Position numbers and translations under genes: made by a program. The notes under the pieces are model-generated. The model did not search any database, had not been told where the DNA came from, and saw nothing but the letters and a program-made list of their open reading frames with translations. Positions 41,045 to 49,707 of a stretch of 64,000 bases of DNA are shown one piece after another (within the stretch, counting starts at the first letter, position 1; the number at the start of each line of letters is the position of its first letter). The stretch covers positions 186,001 through 250,000 of the forward strand of contig CAVYBR010000004.1 in assembly GCA_963766765.1 (NCBI GenBank). The letters run 5' to 3'. This DNA comes from JACCQS01 sp963766765 (GTDB taxonomy: Bacteria; Actinomycetota; Actinomycetes; Mycobacteriales; Geodermatophilaceae).

Positions 41045-42673
41045 TCAGCCCATGTGCGGGTAGCGGTGATCGGTAGCCGGGACGAACGTCTCCTTGACCG
41101 TACGCGGCGATACCCAGCGCAGGAGATTCAACGGCGAGCCGGCCTTGTCGTTGGTGCCGCTGGCTCTGGCCCCGCCGAACGGCTGCTGGCCGACGACCGC
41201 GCCGGTCGGCTTGTCGTTGATGTAGAAGTTGCCGGCCGAGAAGCGCAGGCGATGCAAGGCGTCATCGATCACTCGACGATCAGTGGCGAAAATCGACCCG
41301 GTCAGCGCGTACGCGGCGATGTCGGCGGCTTGGTCCACGACCGCGGTGTAGTCGCCGTCGTCGTACACGTGCACGGCGAGGATCGGCCCGAAGTACTCCT
41401 TGGTGAAGACCTCGTGCGTCGGGTCCTCGCAGGTGAGCACTGTGGGTCGGACGAAGTAGCCCTCCGAGTCATCGGCCGTCCCCCCGGCCAACACGATCAA
41501 CGCGGGGTCATTGGTCGCCTTGTCGAGCACGCCGGACAGCCGGTCGAAGGACCGCCGATCAATGACGGCACCACCAAAGTTGCTGAAGTCCGCTGGATCG
41601 CCGTAGGTCAACGATTCGGTGGTCTCGACCAATTCATCGCGGACGCCGCCGTCCCACACCGAACGCGGGACGTAGGCGCGTGAGGCAGCTGAGCACTTCT
41701 GGCCTTGGTATTCGAACGCCCCCCGCACCAGTGCGGTCACCAAACCCGCTGCATCGGCGCTCGGGTGGGCGATGACGAAGTCCTTGCCACCGGTCTCGCC
41801 GACCAGTCTCGGATAGCTCCGGTATCCGTCGATCGCCGTCCCGACGGAGCGCCACAGGTGCTGGAACGTTGCCGTGCTGCCGGTGAAGTGGATGCCGGCC
41901 AGATCACGATGGGCCAACGCCACCTCGCTGACCGCAGTGCCGTCACCGGTGACCAGATTGATGACACCGGGTGGCAGACCCGCCGCTTCGAGCAGTCGCA
42001 TCGTCAGGTGCGCCGAGAGTTGTTGGGTGGGAGACGGTTTCCAGACGACGGTGTTGCCCATCAGAGCAGGGGCGGTCGGAAGGTTGCCCGCGATCGCGGT
42101 GAAGTTGAACGGTGTGATCGCCAGTACGAAGCCTTCCAGCGGTCGGTAGTCCGAGCGATTCCAGACCCCCCGGCTCGACAGCGGTTGTCCGGCAAGGATC
42201 TCCCGAGCGAAGCCGACGTTGAATCGGAGGAAGTCGATCAGTTCACAAGCGGAGTCGATCTCGGCCTGGATGACGGTCTTGCTCTGACCCAGCATCGTTG
42301 CCGCATTCAGCCTGGCGCGCCACGGCCCGGCGAGTAGATCGGCGGCGCGGAGGAAGACCCCTGCGCGCGCCTCGAAGGGCAGATCCCGCCACATTGGTGC
42401 GGCGGCCAGTGCGGCATCGACAGCCTGCTGCACATCGCCGGTCACGGCATTCGCCGTACGACCGAGAGCGTGGGAATGCCGGTGCGGAGTGACCACATCG
42501 ATCGAGTCGCCGCCGGCCATCTGCTGCTTGCCGGCGATGGTCATCGTCAGCTCCGTCGTCTGGGCACCCAGTTCCTTGAGGGCCGCCTCGATTCCGGAGC
42601 GCTCGGATGACCCCGGCGCATAGTCGAGGATCGGTTCGTTCACGGGTACGGGCAGCGCAGTCACGGCATCCAT
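41045..42673 (-). CDS. pruA: 1-pyrroline-5-carboxylate dehydrogenase
   Basis: 542 aa, the usual length of the single-domain enzyme in actinobacteria. ALDH catalytic residues are visible: Cys in YQGQKCSAASRAYVP, Glu in LVGETGGKDF, and Asn in ITPFNFTAIAGNLP. The NAD-binding GSTATFQHL loop follows. It oxidises L-glutamate-gamma-semialdehyde to glutamate in proline breakdown. The partner proline dehydrogenase gene is not in the window. Confidence 0.95.
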   Translation of the reverse strand: MDAVTALPVPVNEPILDYAPGSSERSGIEAALKELGAQTTELTMTIAGKQQMAGGDSIDVVTPHRHSHALGRTANAVTGDVQQAVDAALAAAPMWRDLPFEARAGVFLRAADLLAGPWRARLNAATMLGQSKTVIQAEIDSACELIDFLRFNVGFAREILAGQPLSSRGVWNRSDYRPLEGFVLAITPFNFTAIAGNLPTAPALMGNTVVWKPSPTQQLSAHLTMRLLEAAGLPPGVINLVTGDGTAVSEVALAHRDLAGIHFTGSTATFQHLWRSVGTAIDGYRSYPRLVGETGGKDFVIAHPSADAAGLVTALVRGAFEYQGQKCSAASRAYVPRSVWDGGVRDELVETTESLTYGDPADFSNFGGAVIDRRSFDRLSGVLDKATNDPALIVLAGGTADDSEGYFVRPTVLTCEDPTHEVFTKEYFGPILAVHVYDDGDYTAVVDQAADIAAYALTGSIFATDRRVIDDALHRLRFSAGNFYINDKPTGAVVGQQPFGGARASGTNDKAGSPLNLLRWVSPRTVKETFVPATDHRYPHMG

Positions 42674-42700
42674 GTCCTCAGTTTCCCAGCAATCCCTCAG

Positions 42701-43222
42701 CTACGTGGAGGGCAGTGCGCCGGCTACCTCGATATTCGAAGCCAGCGCCCCCGCAGCGCGCCGGCGAGACACGAGTGCACGAAAGGCAGAGTCCTGCTCC
42801 GGGGAGAAGGCCCGGCGGGGTAAGAAGTTGCAGACCCGGCTTTGGGCTCTCAGGACATAGACCTCGGAGGTCTCGACAACTTCGGCGTAGGCATCCCAGC
42901 CGGATGCCGTGCTGGCGAGTGGAGTCGCCACGTCGACACCACTGTCGGAGAACGTGTATCGCTGCTCGTCGCTACGCCGCCGCTGGCGTCGCCACTGCTT
43001 CCTCGGCGCGAAGAGGAATGCCCAGCCGAAGATCAGAACCACGCCAACTGCAGAGGCCAGTGGAATCCAACTGCGCAGCAGCACTCCGATGAGCACCAAC
43101 AAGACGATCGCGGTGGTTCCGGTGAGCACAACCCGGCTGCGGAACGTCATCCGCCGCACGCCGATGATGAACTCTCGCTCCGAGAGTACGAACCTGATGT
43201 CGATCGGTTCTGAGGGTGACAC
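42701..43222 (-). CDS. YcxB-like membrane protein
   Basis: 173 aa. Two membrane helices (about residues 30-49 and 52-68) are followed by a small domain with YTFSDSGVDVATPLASTASGWDAYAEVVETSEVYVLRAQSRVCNFLPRRAFSPEQDSAFRALV, a YcxB-like pattern. Function is unknown. It lies between pruA and the DUF6912 gene on the same strand with a 24-base gap. Confidence 0.85.
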   Translation of the reverse strand: MSPSEPIDIRFVLSEREFIIGVRRMTFRSRVVLTGTTAIVLLVLIGVLLRSWIPLASAVGVVLIFGWAFLFAPRKQWRRQRRRSDEQRYTFSDSGVDVATPLASTASGWDAYAEVVETSEVYVLRAQSRVCNFLPRRAFSPEQDSAFRALVSRRRAAGALASNIEVAGALPST

Positions 43223-43246
43223 GCGCCGACCGTAACGATGGGCCGG

Positions 43247-43741
43247 TCAGAGGAGTTCGAGCAGGGGGCCTAGCTCCTGGGTTGCATACCAACCGAGTTC
43301 GTGCGCCTCGGTCTCGTCGACGATGAACTGTGCATCATCGCTGCCCAGGTCGGCCTCGATGACGACCGCCGTCGCAGCACTGACCGCCGCCTCGGCCTCC
43401 GCCGCGTCCATGTGCACGCTGACGACGTCGGCAAGTTTGAGTCCCGTCTGGATGCGTACCGACCCGCGGCCATTGTCCGGATCGGGCTGGACTGCGGAGT
43501 CAGGCACGTCAGCTGCCAGCACTACCCGCCGGCGAGCGGCGGTGAAGTCGGCGTCGATCATGCGCAACGAGAGCTGGGCCGCCTCGCGCAGGGCCAGATA
43601 CTCCAATTCCTCCAGGTCCGGATCGAGGTAGAACTCGCGGAAGTCCGTCGTCACGGCAGTCCCGGAGCGGGGACCGGGCAGTTCGCCGTTGTCTCGAAGC
43701 CGGGCAAGTTCGGTAGTCGTCGACGGGAGATAGACGCGCAT
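43247..43741 (-). CDS. DUF6912 family protein
   Basis: 164 aa. MRVYLPSTTTELARL at the start and LVQ-like, acidic middle (REFYLDPDLEELEYLALREAAQLSLRMID), then HELGWYATQELGPLLELL at the end, are typical of the actinobacterial DUF6912 proteins. Soluble; no activity known. The ATG overlaps the patatin stop by one base (TGATG), so the two are translationally coupled. Confidence 0.85.
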   Translation of the reverse strand: MRVYLPSTTTELARLRDNGELPGPRSGTAVTTDFREFYLDPDLEELEYLALREAAQLSLRMIDADFTAARRRVVLAADVPDSAVQPDPDNGRGSVRIQTGLKLADVVSVHMDAAEAEAAVSAATAVVIEADLGSDDAQFIVDETEAHELGWYATQELGPLLELL

Positions 43742-44709
43742 CAGCCGCTCTCGGCCGCCGCATCTGTCATCTGCTCGCCGGTCGTGCGTAACGCGGTGTC
43801 GAGTACGGCACGGCGCCGGCCGTGGTCCATCAGGTTCCCCCCCATCGCGGCCAGATCGGCCGGCCCCGGACAGAGTAGGCGCAGCCGCGTGTCTGTCGCC
43901 TCGACAATTGCCATTTCGCGGAGCAGGCGCTTGGTCGTCGAGCGTCGCCAGCGACGTTCCAGCTTCGCGATCGCCGAGGTTGGTCGGTCATAGCTGCGGG
44001 AGGCCATCGGCGCGATCACAACGACGTCGCTCAGACCCGCACCGGCCAACAGGTCCACGCTCGTACTCGAGAGCGCTCCGGCGTCCACGTAGGAGTGCCG
44101 GCCGATCGTCGCCGGCTCGTACCACCCCGGGATCGAGCACGACGCCTGAACGGCCTGGCTCAACCGGGCGGTCGGGGAACCCACCCTGCCGAATACCTCT
44201 CGCTCCCCCGTCGCATAGTCCATGGCCACGATCCACGTTTCGATCTCGGGCCAGTCCGGTCCGTCTTCGGCCAAGCGCTCCAACATCCGCTCCAATGGAT
44301 CGAGTCGCGCCTGACCGCGCGGCAGGATTCCCGTCATCGCCGCCAATGGAGGAAGCCGTCGAGGGTGGCGCAGGACGGAGAGCAGGAGACCGGGCGAGCC
44401 GAGGCCCAATCGCGGAAAAGGGGGACGCGTGCTGCCCCCGTCCACCGCGTAATCCCACTCGACATTGAGATCATCGCTGCGCGACGTTCCGAGTTGGTGG
44501 CGCAGGATCATCTCCGTACTGACTCCGAGGCCGAGCAGCCCGGCAAGGATCGAGCCGGCCGATGTGCCCACCCGTACATCAGCATCCCGGGCGTCCAGGC
44601 CGGTCTCCTGTTCCCAGGCATGCAGGGCAGCCACCGACCAGGTGAATCCCAGGACACCACCGGCGCCGAGGACGATCCCATGACGTGTCATGGTGTGGGA
44701 GGTGCCCAT
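43741..44709 (-). CDS. Patatin-like phospholipase
   Basis: 322 aa. The oxyanion loop GIVLGAGGVLGF and the nucleophile motif VGTSAGS (GxSxG, Ser near residue 52) are present. The dyad Asp is in SYVDAGALSS, where D-A-G replaces the usual D-G-G/A, so the fold is clear but the active-site geometry may differ. It should hydrolyse acyl chains of membrane or storage lipids. It is coupled to DUF6912 and lies next to the acyltransferase below, suggesting lipid turnover. Confidence 0.88.
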   Translation of the reverse strand: MGTSHTMTRHGIVLGAGGVLGFTWSVAALHAWEQETGLDARDADVRVGTSAGSILAGLLGLGVSTEMILRHQLGTSRSDDLNVEWDYAVDGGSTRPPFPRLGLGSPGLLLSVLRHPRRLPPLAAMTGILPRGQARLDPLERMLERLAEDGPDWPEIETWIVAMDYATGEREVFGRVGSPTARLSQAVQASCSIPGWYEPATIGRHSYVDAGALSSTSVDLLAGAGLSDVVVIAPMASRSYDRPTSAIAKLERRWRRSTTKRLLREMAIVEATDTRLRLLCPGPADLAAMGGNLMDHGRRRAVLDTALRTTGEQMTDAAAESG

Positions 44710-44758
44710 CTGGGCCCGGTTCTAATCAAACCGGCGACCGTTCACCAGAAGAAGTCGA

Positions 44759-46147
44759 TCAAGAGACCGTTTCCAAGAGTTCCCCAAGCGACTGTTCTAT
44801 CAAATCGGCCAGGACGTCCACATCCGACATCGAGTCCCGATCGGCATTCAGCCCGTAGAAGACGCCGCCGTTGTACGAGGTCAGGCCGATCGAGACCCCT
44901 TGGCCCTTTGCCAGCGGTACCACCGGAAAGACCTCCTGCATCCGGGCGCCGGCGGCATACAGCGGAAACTGCGGACCCGGAACGTTCGTGACGACGACAT
45001 TGAACAGTCGCCGGGACAGCGAGCTCGCGGCGCGCGCTCCCAACGCGTGCAGCGTCGGCGGCGCGAACCCGGACAGCGCCACCAAGGCTGTAGCACCGAT
45101 CGACTGGCCGGCGTCCTTGTGTCCCTGCATCGCGTGACTCACGCGGGACAGCCGCAGCTTGGGGTTCGCCTCCCCCACCGGAAGATCGATGAAGTACGAA
45201 GACACCTCGTTGCCGCCGCCGACTGCGTCCGCCGCCCGCACCGACACCGGAACCATCGCGCGCACCGAGGTAGCCGCTACGACGGGCTCACCGCGGAAGA
45301 GCAGCCATTCGCGCAGCGCGCCCGCCACTGTGGCGAGCACGACGTCGTTCACCGTCCCGCCGTGTGCCTTGCGCACGCGCTTGTAGTCATCCAAGGAGGT
45401 CCGCGCGGTCGCGAATCGTCGTTGGGCCCCGATCTGCGCGTTCAGCGGACTGTTCGGCGCCTGTCGCGCGGCCATTCTGGCGGCACTGGCAAGTCCGCCG
45501 GCGGCGTCGATGATCCGGTTGGCCGTGTGTCTGGCATCGGCCATCCCACCGCGGACCGAGTCGAGCACCGACGAAGGACGTTGGAGATAGTCGGCTACCG
45601 CGTCGGCGATCAGCTCGAGCGGACCCGGCTGCGGCGCGGGTGCCCAGAGATCCTCCGGGCTCTCCCGTGGGGTGGGGGTGACATCCAGAATCACTTGGCC
45701 GATGTCCAGCGCGCTGATCCCGTCCACCATCGCGTGGTGGGTCTTGCTGATCACGGCGAACCGATCCTCGGACAGCCCGTCGACGATGTAGATCTCCCAC
45801 AACGGCCGGTGCCGGTCGAGCGGCCGGGACATCAATCTGCCCACGAGGTCGTGCAGCTGATCCTCCGAGCCGGGTTTGGGTAGGCCAGAGCGCCGCACAT
45901 GGAAGTCGATATCGAAATCGGGATCGTCCACCCACACCGGATTGGCCAGGTGCCCGGGAACCGTCTTGACCAGTTGGCGGTACCGGGGAACCAGTCCCAA
46001 TCGTGATTCGATCAGTTCGACCAGCTGTCCGGAGTCGAATCCAGCCTCCGGAAGCTTGAAGACGGCGAGCCCGCCCACATGCATCGGGGTCGTCGGCTCC
46101 TCCAGATAGAGGAACGACGTGTCGAGCGCAGAGAGCCGGTCAGCCAT
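44759..46147 (-). CDS. Wax ester synthase / diacylglycerol acyltransferase (WS/DGAT)
   Basis: 462 aa. The catalytic HHxxxDG motif is HHAMVDG at residues 137-143. The N-terminus (LSALDTSFLYLEEPTTPMHVGGLAVF), PLWEIYIVDGL, and the C-terminal NVPGPQFPLYAAGARMQEVFPVVPLAKGQGVSIGLTSYNG segment are standard for the family. It joins a fatty acyl-CoA to an alcohol or diacylglycerol, making storage lipid at the inner membrane face. The start overlaps the CpaE-like stop by eight bases. Confidence 0.94.
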   Translation of the reverse strand: MADRLSALDTSFLYLEEPTTPMHVGGLAVFKLPEAGFDSGQLVELIESRLGLVPRYRQLVKTVPGHLANPVWVDDPDFDIDFHVRRSGLPKPGSEDQLHDLVGRLMSRPLDRHRPLWEIYIVDGLSEDRFAVISKTHHAMVDGISALDIGQVILDVTPTPRESPEDLWAPAPQPGPLELIADAVADYLQRPSSVLDSVRGGMADARHTANRIIDAAGGLASAARMAARQAPNSPLNAQIGAQRRFATARTSLDDYKRVRKAHGGTVNDVVLATVAGALREWLLFRGEPVVAATSVRAMVPVSVRAADAVGGGNEVSSYFIDLPVGEANPKLRLSRVSHAMQGHKDAGQSIGATALVALSGFAPPTLHALGARAASSLSRRLFNVVVTNVPGPQFPLYAAGARMQEVFPVVPLAKGQGVSIGLTSYNGGVFYGLNADRDSMSDVDVLADLIEQSLGELLETVS

Positions 46148-47459
46148 CCTTCAACTGTCCCAGACGGGCCCACCTCTTTCGGCCCCGCGGCCTCGGTCCG
46201 GCCGTCACCGGGACGCCGGCCAGCGATCCAGCCAGATCGCGCAACGCGCCACGCAGAGGCGAATGGGGTGCCACCTCGCCGAGCGTGCGCCCCGACGCCA
46301 GCGCCGCATCCGTGGCTTTGCCGTCATGTGGCAGGAACATCGGACTCTGCACGCCGGCAAACCGGTCCAGTGCGCCGGCAATCTCACTGCGCACATCGCC
46401 TGGCACCACGACCGGCCGAGTGCGATTCACGACCACCTGCGGGAGGACGTCAGGCATGGCCTCTCGGAGCTCGGCCAACGCTCGCACGGTTCTCTGCAGG
46501 GCCACGGGATCCGCGCCGCTGACGCAGAGCACGTCATCGGCAACAGCCAGAAGGGTGAGCGTGGCGCCATTGCGGCGAGGCGCCGCGGTGTCGTAGGACA
46601 ACTCCTCGTCCTGCTCCAGACAGAACCCGCAATCCACAACAACCAATTGCGCCAGAGCGCGGGAGTGGTCCAGGACCGAAGCGAGACTGCTCGGTCGCAG
46701 CTCCGGCCAGCGGTCGGCCCGCGACAGTCCGGTGAGTACTCGCAGATTCGGCGTGATCGCCCACGCGATCCGCGCCAGTGCCGCGGCGTCCAATGTGCCC
46801 GCACTGGCCGACCGAGCAGCGGCCGCAACGCCCGGTGACTCGTCGAGCAGACCGAGATGCTGCGCGACGACTCCGCCATAGACGTCTGCATCGATCAGCA
46901 AGGTGGGAACCCCGAGCCGCGCAGCCTCATCGGCCAGGTTGACCGCCACTGTGGTCCGTCCGGGCGCCCCCGTGGGTCCCCACACCGCGACGATCCGGCC
47001 CCTCCCCACGGGCTGCTCCGGCGGTGGTGTGGGCAAACCCTGCCGCGGCATCGCCGCACCCGGGTCGCCCAGGTCGAACCGCACCGATGCCTCGATCAGG
47101 CCGTCCGGTGCTTCTCGTAACGCCGACGCGATGAGGTCCGCGCCGGCATCGGCCGGCAGCACTCGCGCGACGCCCAGGGCGCGCAAGCGGTTCTCCGCGA
47201 CCTCGTCGCCAGGGTCCACGAGACCGACGACGGCGAGTCCGGCTGTGTGCAGCCGGCTCACTGCTTCCCGGTCCAGCCGACGCAATTCGGCGGACAACAG
47301 GACAGCGCGCGCGGTTCCGGCAGCTGCCGCGGCCAGCAGTTCAGCCAGGTCGACGCAGCGCCGAACAACCGTGACACCGTGGTCGGCTCGGTCGAGTGCC
47401 CCGACGAGATCTGCCTCCCAGGTGGCTCCGGTGACGGCGGTCAGGACCGGAAGGCCCAT
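46140..47459 (-). CDS. CpaE-like MinD/ParA-fold ATPase with altered P-loop
   Basis: 439 aa. A receiver-like N-terminal half (to about 150) is followed by a MinD-type ATPase domain. The Walker A region reads GPTGAPGRTTVAVNLA: the lysines of KGGxGKT are absent and Arg stands before TT. Walker A' is LIDADVYGG, and Walker B is VVVDCGF. This form recurs in actinobacterial CpaE-like proteins. Pilus-linked CpaE proteins localise secretion machinery, but no pilus gene is near. It is coupled to the SAF gene by a TGATG overlap. Confidence 0.85.
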   Translation of the reverse strand: MGLPVLTAVTGATWEADLVGALDRADHGVTVVRRCVDLAELLAAAAAGTARAVLLSAELRRLDREAVSRLHTAGLAVVGLVDPGDEVAENRLRALGVARVLPADAGADLIASALREAPDGLIEASVRFDLGDPGAAMPRQGLPTPPPEQPVGRGRIVAVWGPTGAPGRTTVAVNLADEAARLGVPTLLIDADVYGGVVAQHLGLLDESPGVAAAARSASAGTLDAAALARIAWAITPNLRVLTGLSRADRWPELRPSSLASVLDHSRALAQLVVVDCGFCLEQDEELSYDTAAPRRNGATLTLLAVADDVLCVSGADPVALQRTVRALAELREAMPDVLPQVVVNRTRPVVVPGDVRSEIAGALDRFAGVQSPMFLPHDGKATDAALASGRTLGEVAPHSPLRGALRDLAGSLAGVPVTAGPRPRGRKRWARLGQLKDG

Positions 47460-48277
47460 CAGTCGGTCGGCGCCGCTGGCGTGGGCGAGCTGGGGCCGCG
47501 GTCCCCGGTCGGACCCGCCGGCGTCCGGCTCGGCGGACCGGCCGAAGCGCGCACCGCCAGCGCGAGTTCCTTGCCGGCAATCGCGGCAAAGATGTCCGGT
47601 GCCTGGTCTTCCTCGACGGAGATCACGACCTGGACGGTCGAACTACCCAATGACAGCGCTCCATCGGGTCGGCCGGCGATCAGCTGCACGACCGCCGCCT
47701 CCACGACGACGCGGACGACGTCGGAGGACTGATCGCTGGTCGGCTCGGTGCCCGTACCTGTGCCGGACCCGCTCGGCGGGTCGGGAGCGATCGCCGTCGG
47801 CGTGGAATCCAGGGCGTACACGTCAACGAGCTGGCCTCGTTGCAAGCTCGGCGGAACGTAGCCGGCCGCGATCGGCAGCGCGATGTCGACCAGCGTGGAG
47901 GTCTCGGACAGGATCGCGCTGGGCAGCAGCTCTCCTGCGCGGATCGGGCCGCTGAGCACACGCCCCACCGGGTCGGTTGAGCTCGACAGATAGGCAGCTC
48001 CGCTCTCGGCCAGGCGCACGGAGACCGCTCGGAGATCCCTATCGGCAAGCACCGTTCCTGCGGCGAGGTCAGTGGCCGCTGCCCAGACCGTGTCGGAATC
48101 CTCGGCCGCGGTGAGCACGCGGGCGCCGACGACCACACTCACGACCACCAGCATCACGCCGGCCAGGAGCCGCAGATTCAGCCAGCTCGGTGCTTGCAAC
48201 CGGCGCGCGGTCGCAGAGACGCCGATCGAGCCGGTCGGGATCCTGGCCGCCTCTGGCCCACCAGATGTACGCACCAC
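47459..48277 (-). CDS. SAF-domain protein (CpaB/RcpC-like), membrane-anchored
   Basis: 272 aa from the GTG at 48277, with AAGGGGGA just upstream; an ATG at 48340 is possible. One membrane helix (NLRLLAGVMLVVVSVVVGARVLTA) precedes a SAF domain: WAAATDLAAGTVLADRDLRAVSVRLAES and RAGELLPSAIL. The rest resembles the CpaB/RcpC outer part, with a Pro/Thr-rich end. CpaB forms part of Tad pilus machines in other bacteria. Here no pilin, TadA or secretin is seen. Confidence 0.85.
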   Translation of the reverse strand: MVRTSGGPEAARIPTGSIGVSATARRLQAPSWLNLRLLAGVMLVVVSVVVGARVLTAAEDSDTVWAAATDLAAGTVLADRDLRAVSVRLAESGAAYLSSSTDPVGRVLSGPIRAGELLPSAILSETSTLVDIALPIAAGYVPPSLQRGQLVDVYALDSTPTAIAPDPPSGSGTGTGTEPTSDQSSDVVRVVVEAAVVQLIAGRPDGALSLGSSTVQVVISVEEDQAPDIFAAIAGKELALAVRASAGPPSRTPAGPTGDRGPSSPTPAAPTD

Positions 48278-48483
48278 GCCGTCCCCCTTGACCGTGCATC
48301 CCCCGCGGCGCGCACGCCTGCGCTGTCCGTCCGTGGCCATGATCCAGCACGACGCAGCTCCTGCGCAGCGGGCATCCACAAGAGAATCCGAATCCCCTGC
48401 GCCGCAGCGCACGAGGCGCCGCACGGCCGCGTCAGTCCACAGTCTTTCAGCGAATGCGCACGCGGGTTTGCCACACTGGGCCA

Positions 48484-48717
48484 ATGCCTCCGCAGCGTTT
48501 CCTGACTCTCGATGACGTGGCTGAGATCCTGAATATCTCGTGGTCGCAGGCATATGCGCTGGTGCGAAGCAAGGAACTGTCCGCCATCCAGATCGGCGGA
48601 AGAAACCAGTGGCGGGTCGAGATCACCCAGCTCGACGCCTACATCGAACGCAAGTACGCCGAGGCGGCAGTGGTTCTGGACGCCGAACAAAGCGCCGAGG
48701 CCGGCGCCGACAACTGA
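48484..48717 (+). CDS. Small HTH protein (excisionase/MerR-like)
   Basis: 77 aa from the ATG at 48484. FLTLDDVAEILNISWSQAYALVRSKELSAIQIGGRNQWRVEITQLDAYIERKY is a complete helix-turn-helix 17/excisionase domain (winged, MerR-like) with an acidic tail. In actinobacteria such proteins are related in fold to BldC, which binds direct repeats. This one is divergent from the SAF gene, 18 bases upstream of the monooxygenase-like gene, and about 1.2 kb from the 10-bp repeat array at 49657-49706. Its targets are not known. Confidence 0.9.
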   Translation: MPPQRFLTLDDVAEILNISWSQAYALVRSKELSAIQIGGRNQWRVEITQLDAYIERKYAEAAVVLDAEQSAEAGADN

Positions 48718-48734
48718 CCATCGAACGGGGACCC

Positions 48735-49037
48735 ATGATCATCGTCATCGCGCACGCCGTGGCGCGGCCCGATCAGCTCGAGGCACTCAGCGGACTCCTG
48801 ACCGACACCGCTACCGCATCTCGCGCGGACCCGGGCTGTATCTCGTACGGCTACTTCGCCGACCTGGCCGAGCCGAACACGTTCGTGGCGGTCGAGCGTT
48901 GGGAGAGCCGGGAGCACCTTGCCGACCACCTTCGTACGCCGCACGTGGCCGAGCTTGCGAGCGCACTGCAGCAGGCGCTGGTGGCCCCGCCCACCGCGAC
49001 GGTGTACGAGGTCGCCTCCGAAGGACCCTTGCTCTGA
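48735..49037 (+). CDS. Antibiotic biosynthesis monooxygenase-domain protein (quinol monooxygenase-like)
   Basis: 100 aa from the ATG at 48735. IVIAHAVARPDQLEALSGLLTDTATASRADPGCISYGYFADLAEPNTFVAVERWESREHLADHLRTPHV is the ABM pattern (dimeric ferredoxin-like fold). YgiN-type members oxidise quinols; others degrade heme or are regulatory. It is in tandem with the HTH gene and likely in one transcript with it. Confidence 0.88.
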   Translation: MIIVIAHAVARPDQLEALSGLLTDTATASRADPGCISYGYFADLAEPNTFVAVERWESREHLADHLRTPHVAELASALQQALVAPPTATVYEVASEGPLL

Positions 49038-49042
49038 TCGGC

Positions 49043-49600
49043 TCAGGCCAGCAACCTCCGCACGGCGGCGATGCTCGACAGGGACACGATCCGGACAGCT
49101 CGCACCTCCCCCGGTCGACGAAACTCGCCCGGAGGGTGTTCGGCGAGTTCGGAGAAGTCTGCACCAACTCGGTCGAACGTCCCGCTCAGGACGTCCCCGG
49201 AGCACAGCAACACCTGTAGGGGGCTCCGGTCCTTGGCCAGACCGCGGATGGCGTACCGGAGATCCAGCCGCCGGGTCACGGGGGTGTTTTCTGCGGTGAC
49301 GCTGAGCTGGCCGACGCCCTGTACAGCCACCAGCCCCGCCAGGTTCACCACGATCTCCCGACCCAGCCCTTCGTCGAGCAGGAGCCACCCGGCGCCGATG
49401 CTTCGCAGTTCACCGGATATCTCCCCCACCCCGGAGCAGGTCAGCCGGACGGGGTGACCGATGGCCGACCCGAGACGGTCGACCATGGTCAGCTGGCCCA
49501 CTTCGTGGCGAGTCCGGGAGGCGACCTCTCCCACCAGGTCGGCGGTATCCGCGGCCTCCAGCTGTGCTTCGAGATCGGCGAACAGCCTGGCCCAGCGCAT
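49043..49600 (-). CDS. Hypothetical actinobacterial protein
   Basis: 185 aa from the ATG at 49600; upstream residues in the frame run into the promoter of the LysM gene and are not used. The start MRWARLFADLEAQLEAADTADLVGEVASRTRHEVGQLTMVDRLGSAIG is helical, then beta-rich with GEISGELRSIGAGWLLLDEG, GDVLSGTFDRVGADFSELAEH and VSLSSIAAVRRLLA. It is an often-seen but uncharacterised family next to these genes, and it is sometimes mislabelled as a regulator. The even strand pattern suggests an Sm-like or SH3-like beta-barrel; this is inferred. Confidence 0.8.
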   Translation of the reverse strand: MRWARLFADLEAQLEAADTADLVGEVASRTRHEVGQLTMVDRLGSAIGHPVRLTCSGVGEISGELRSIGAGWLLLDEGLGREIVVNLAGLVAVQGVGQLSVTAENTPVTRRLDLRYAIRGLAKDRSPLQVLLCSGDVLSGTFDRVGADFSELAEHPPGEFRRPGEVRAVRIVSLSSIAAVRRLLA

Positions 49601-49636
49601 CCGAGCACCGTAACGACTGCTGACCTGACGGCCAGC

Positions 49637-49665
49637 TTGGGCATGATGTCCAGCCTGTTTAGTAT
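49637..49665 (+). promoter_or_regulatory. Promoter for the LysM gene (-35 TTGGGC, -10 TAGTAT)
   Basis: TTGGGC at 49637-49642 and TAGTAT at 49660-49665 are spaced by 17 bases, as for the main sigma factor. The predicted start would be about 49672, inside the repeat array. It lies between two divergent starts (49600 and 49708). Confidence 0.5.
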
Positions 49666-49706
49666 CGTTTGCTTGCATTTGCTTCTGTTTACTGTTACTT
49701 ACTTCA
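49657..49706 (+). repeat. Five tandem 10-bp direct repeats ahead of the LysM gene
   Basis: Units: GTTTAGTATC, GTTTGCTTGC, ATTTGCTTCT, GTTTACTGTT and ACTTACTTCA. Each has T-T-R-C/G-T at positions 3-7 with an exact 10-base period, and the array ends two bases before the ATG at 49708. The stretch is strikingly AT-rich for this genome. The array covers the -10 box and the leader, so cooperative protein binding in head-to-tail fashion is a natural reading. Confidence 0.75.
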
Positions 49707-49707
49707 C

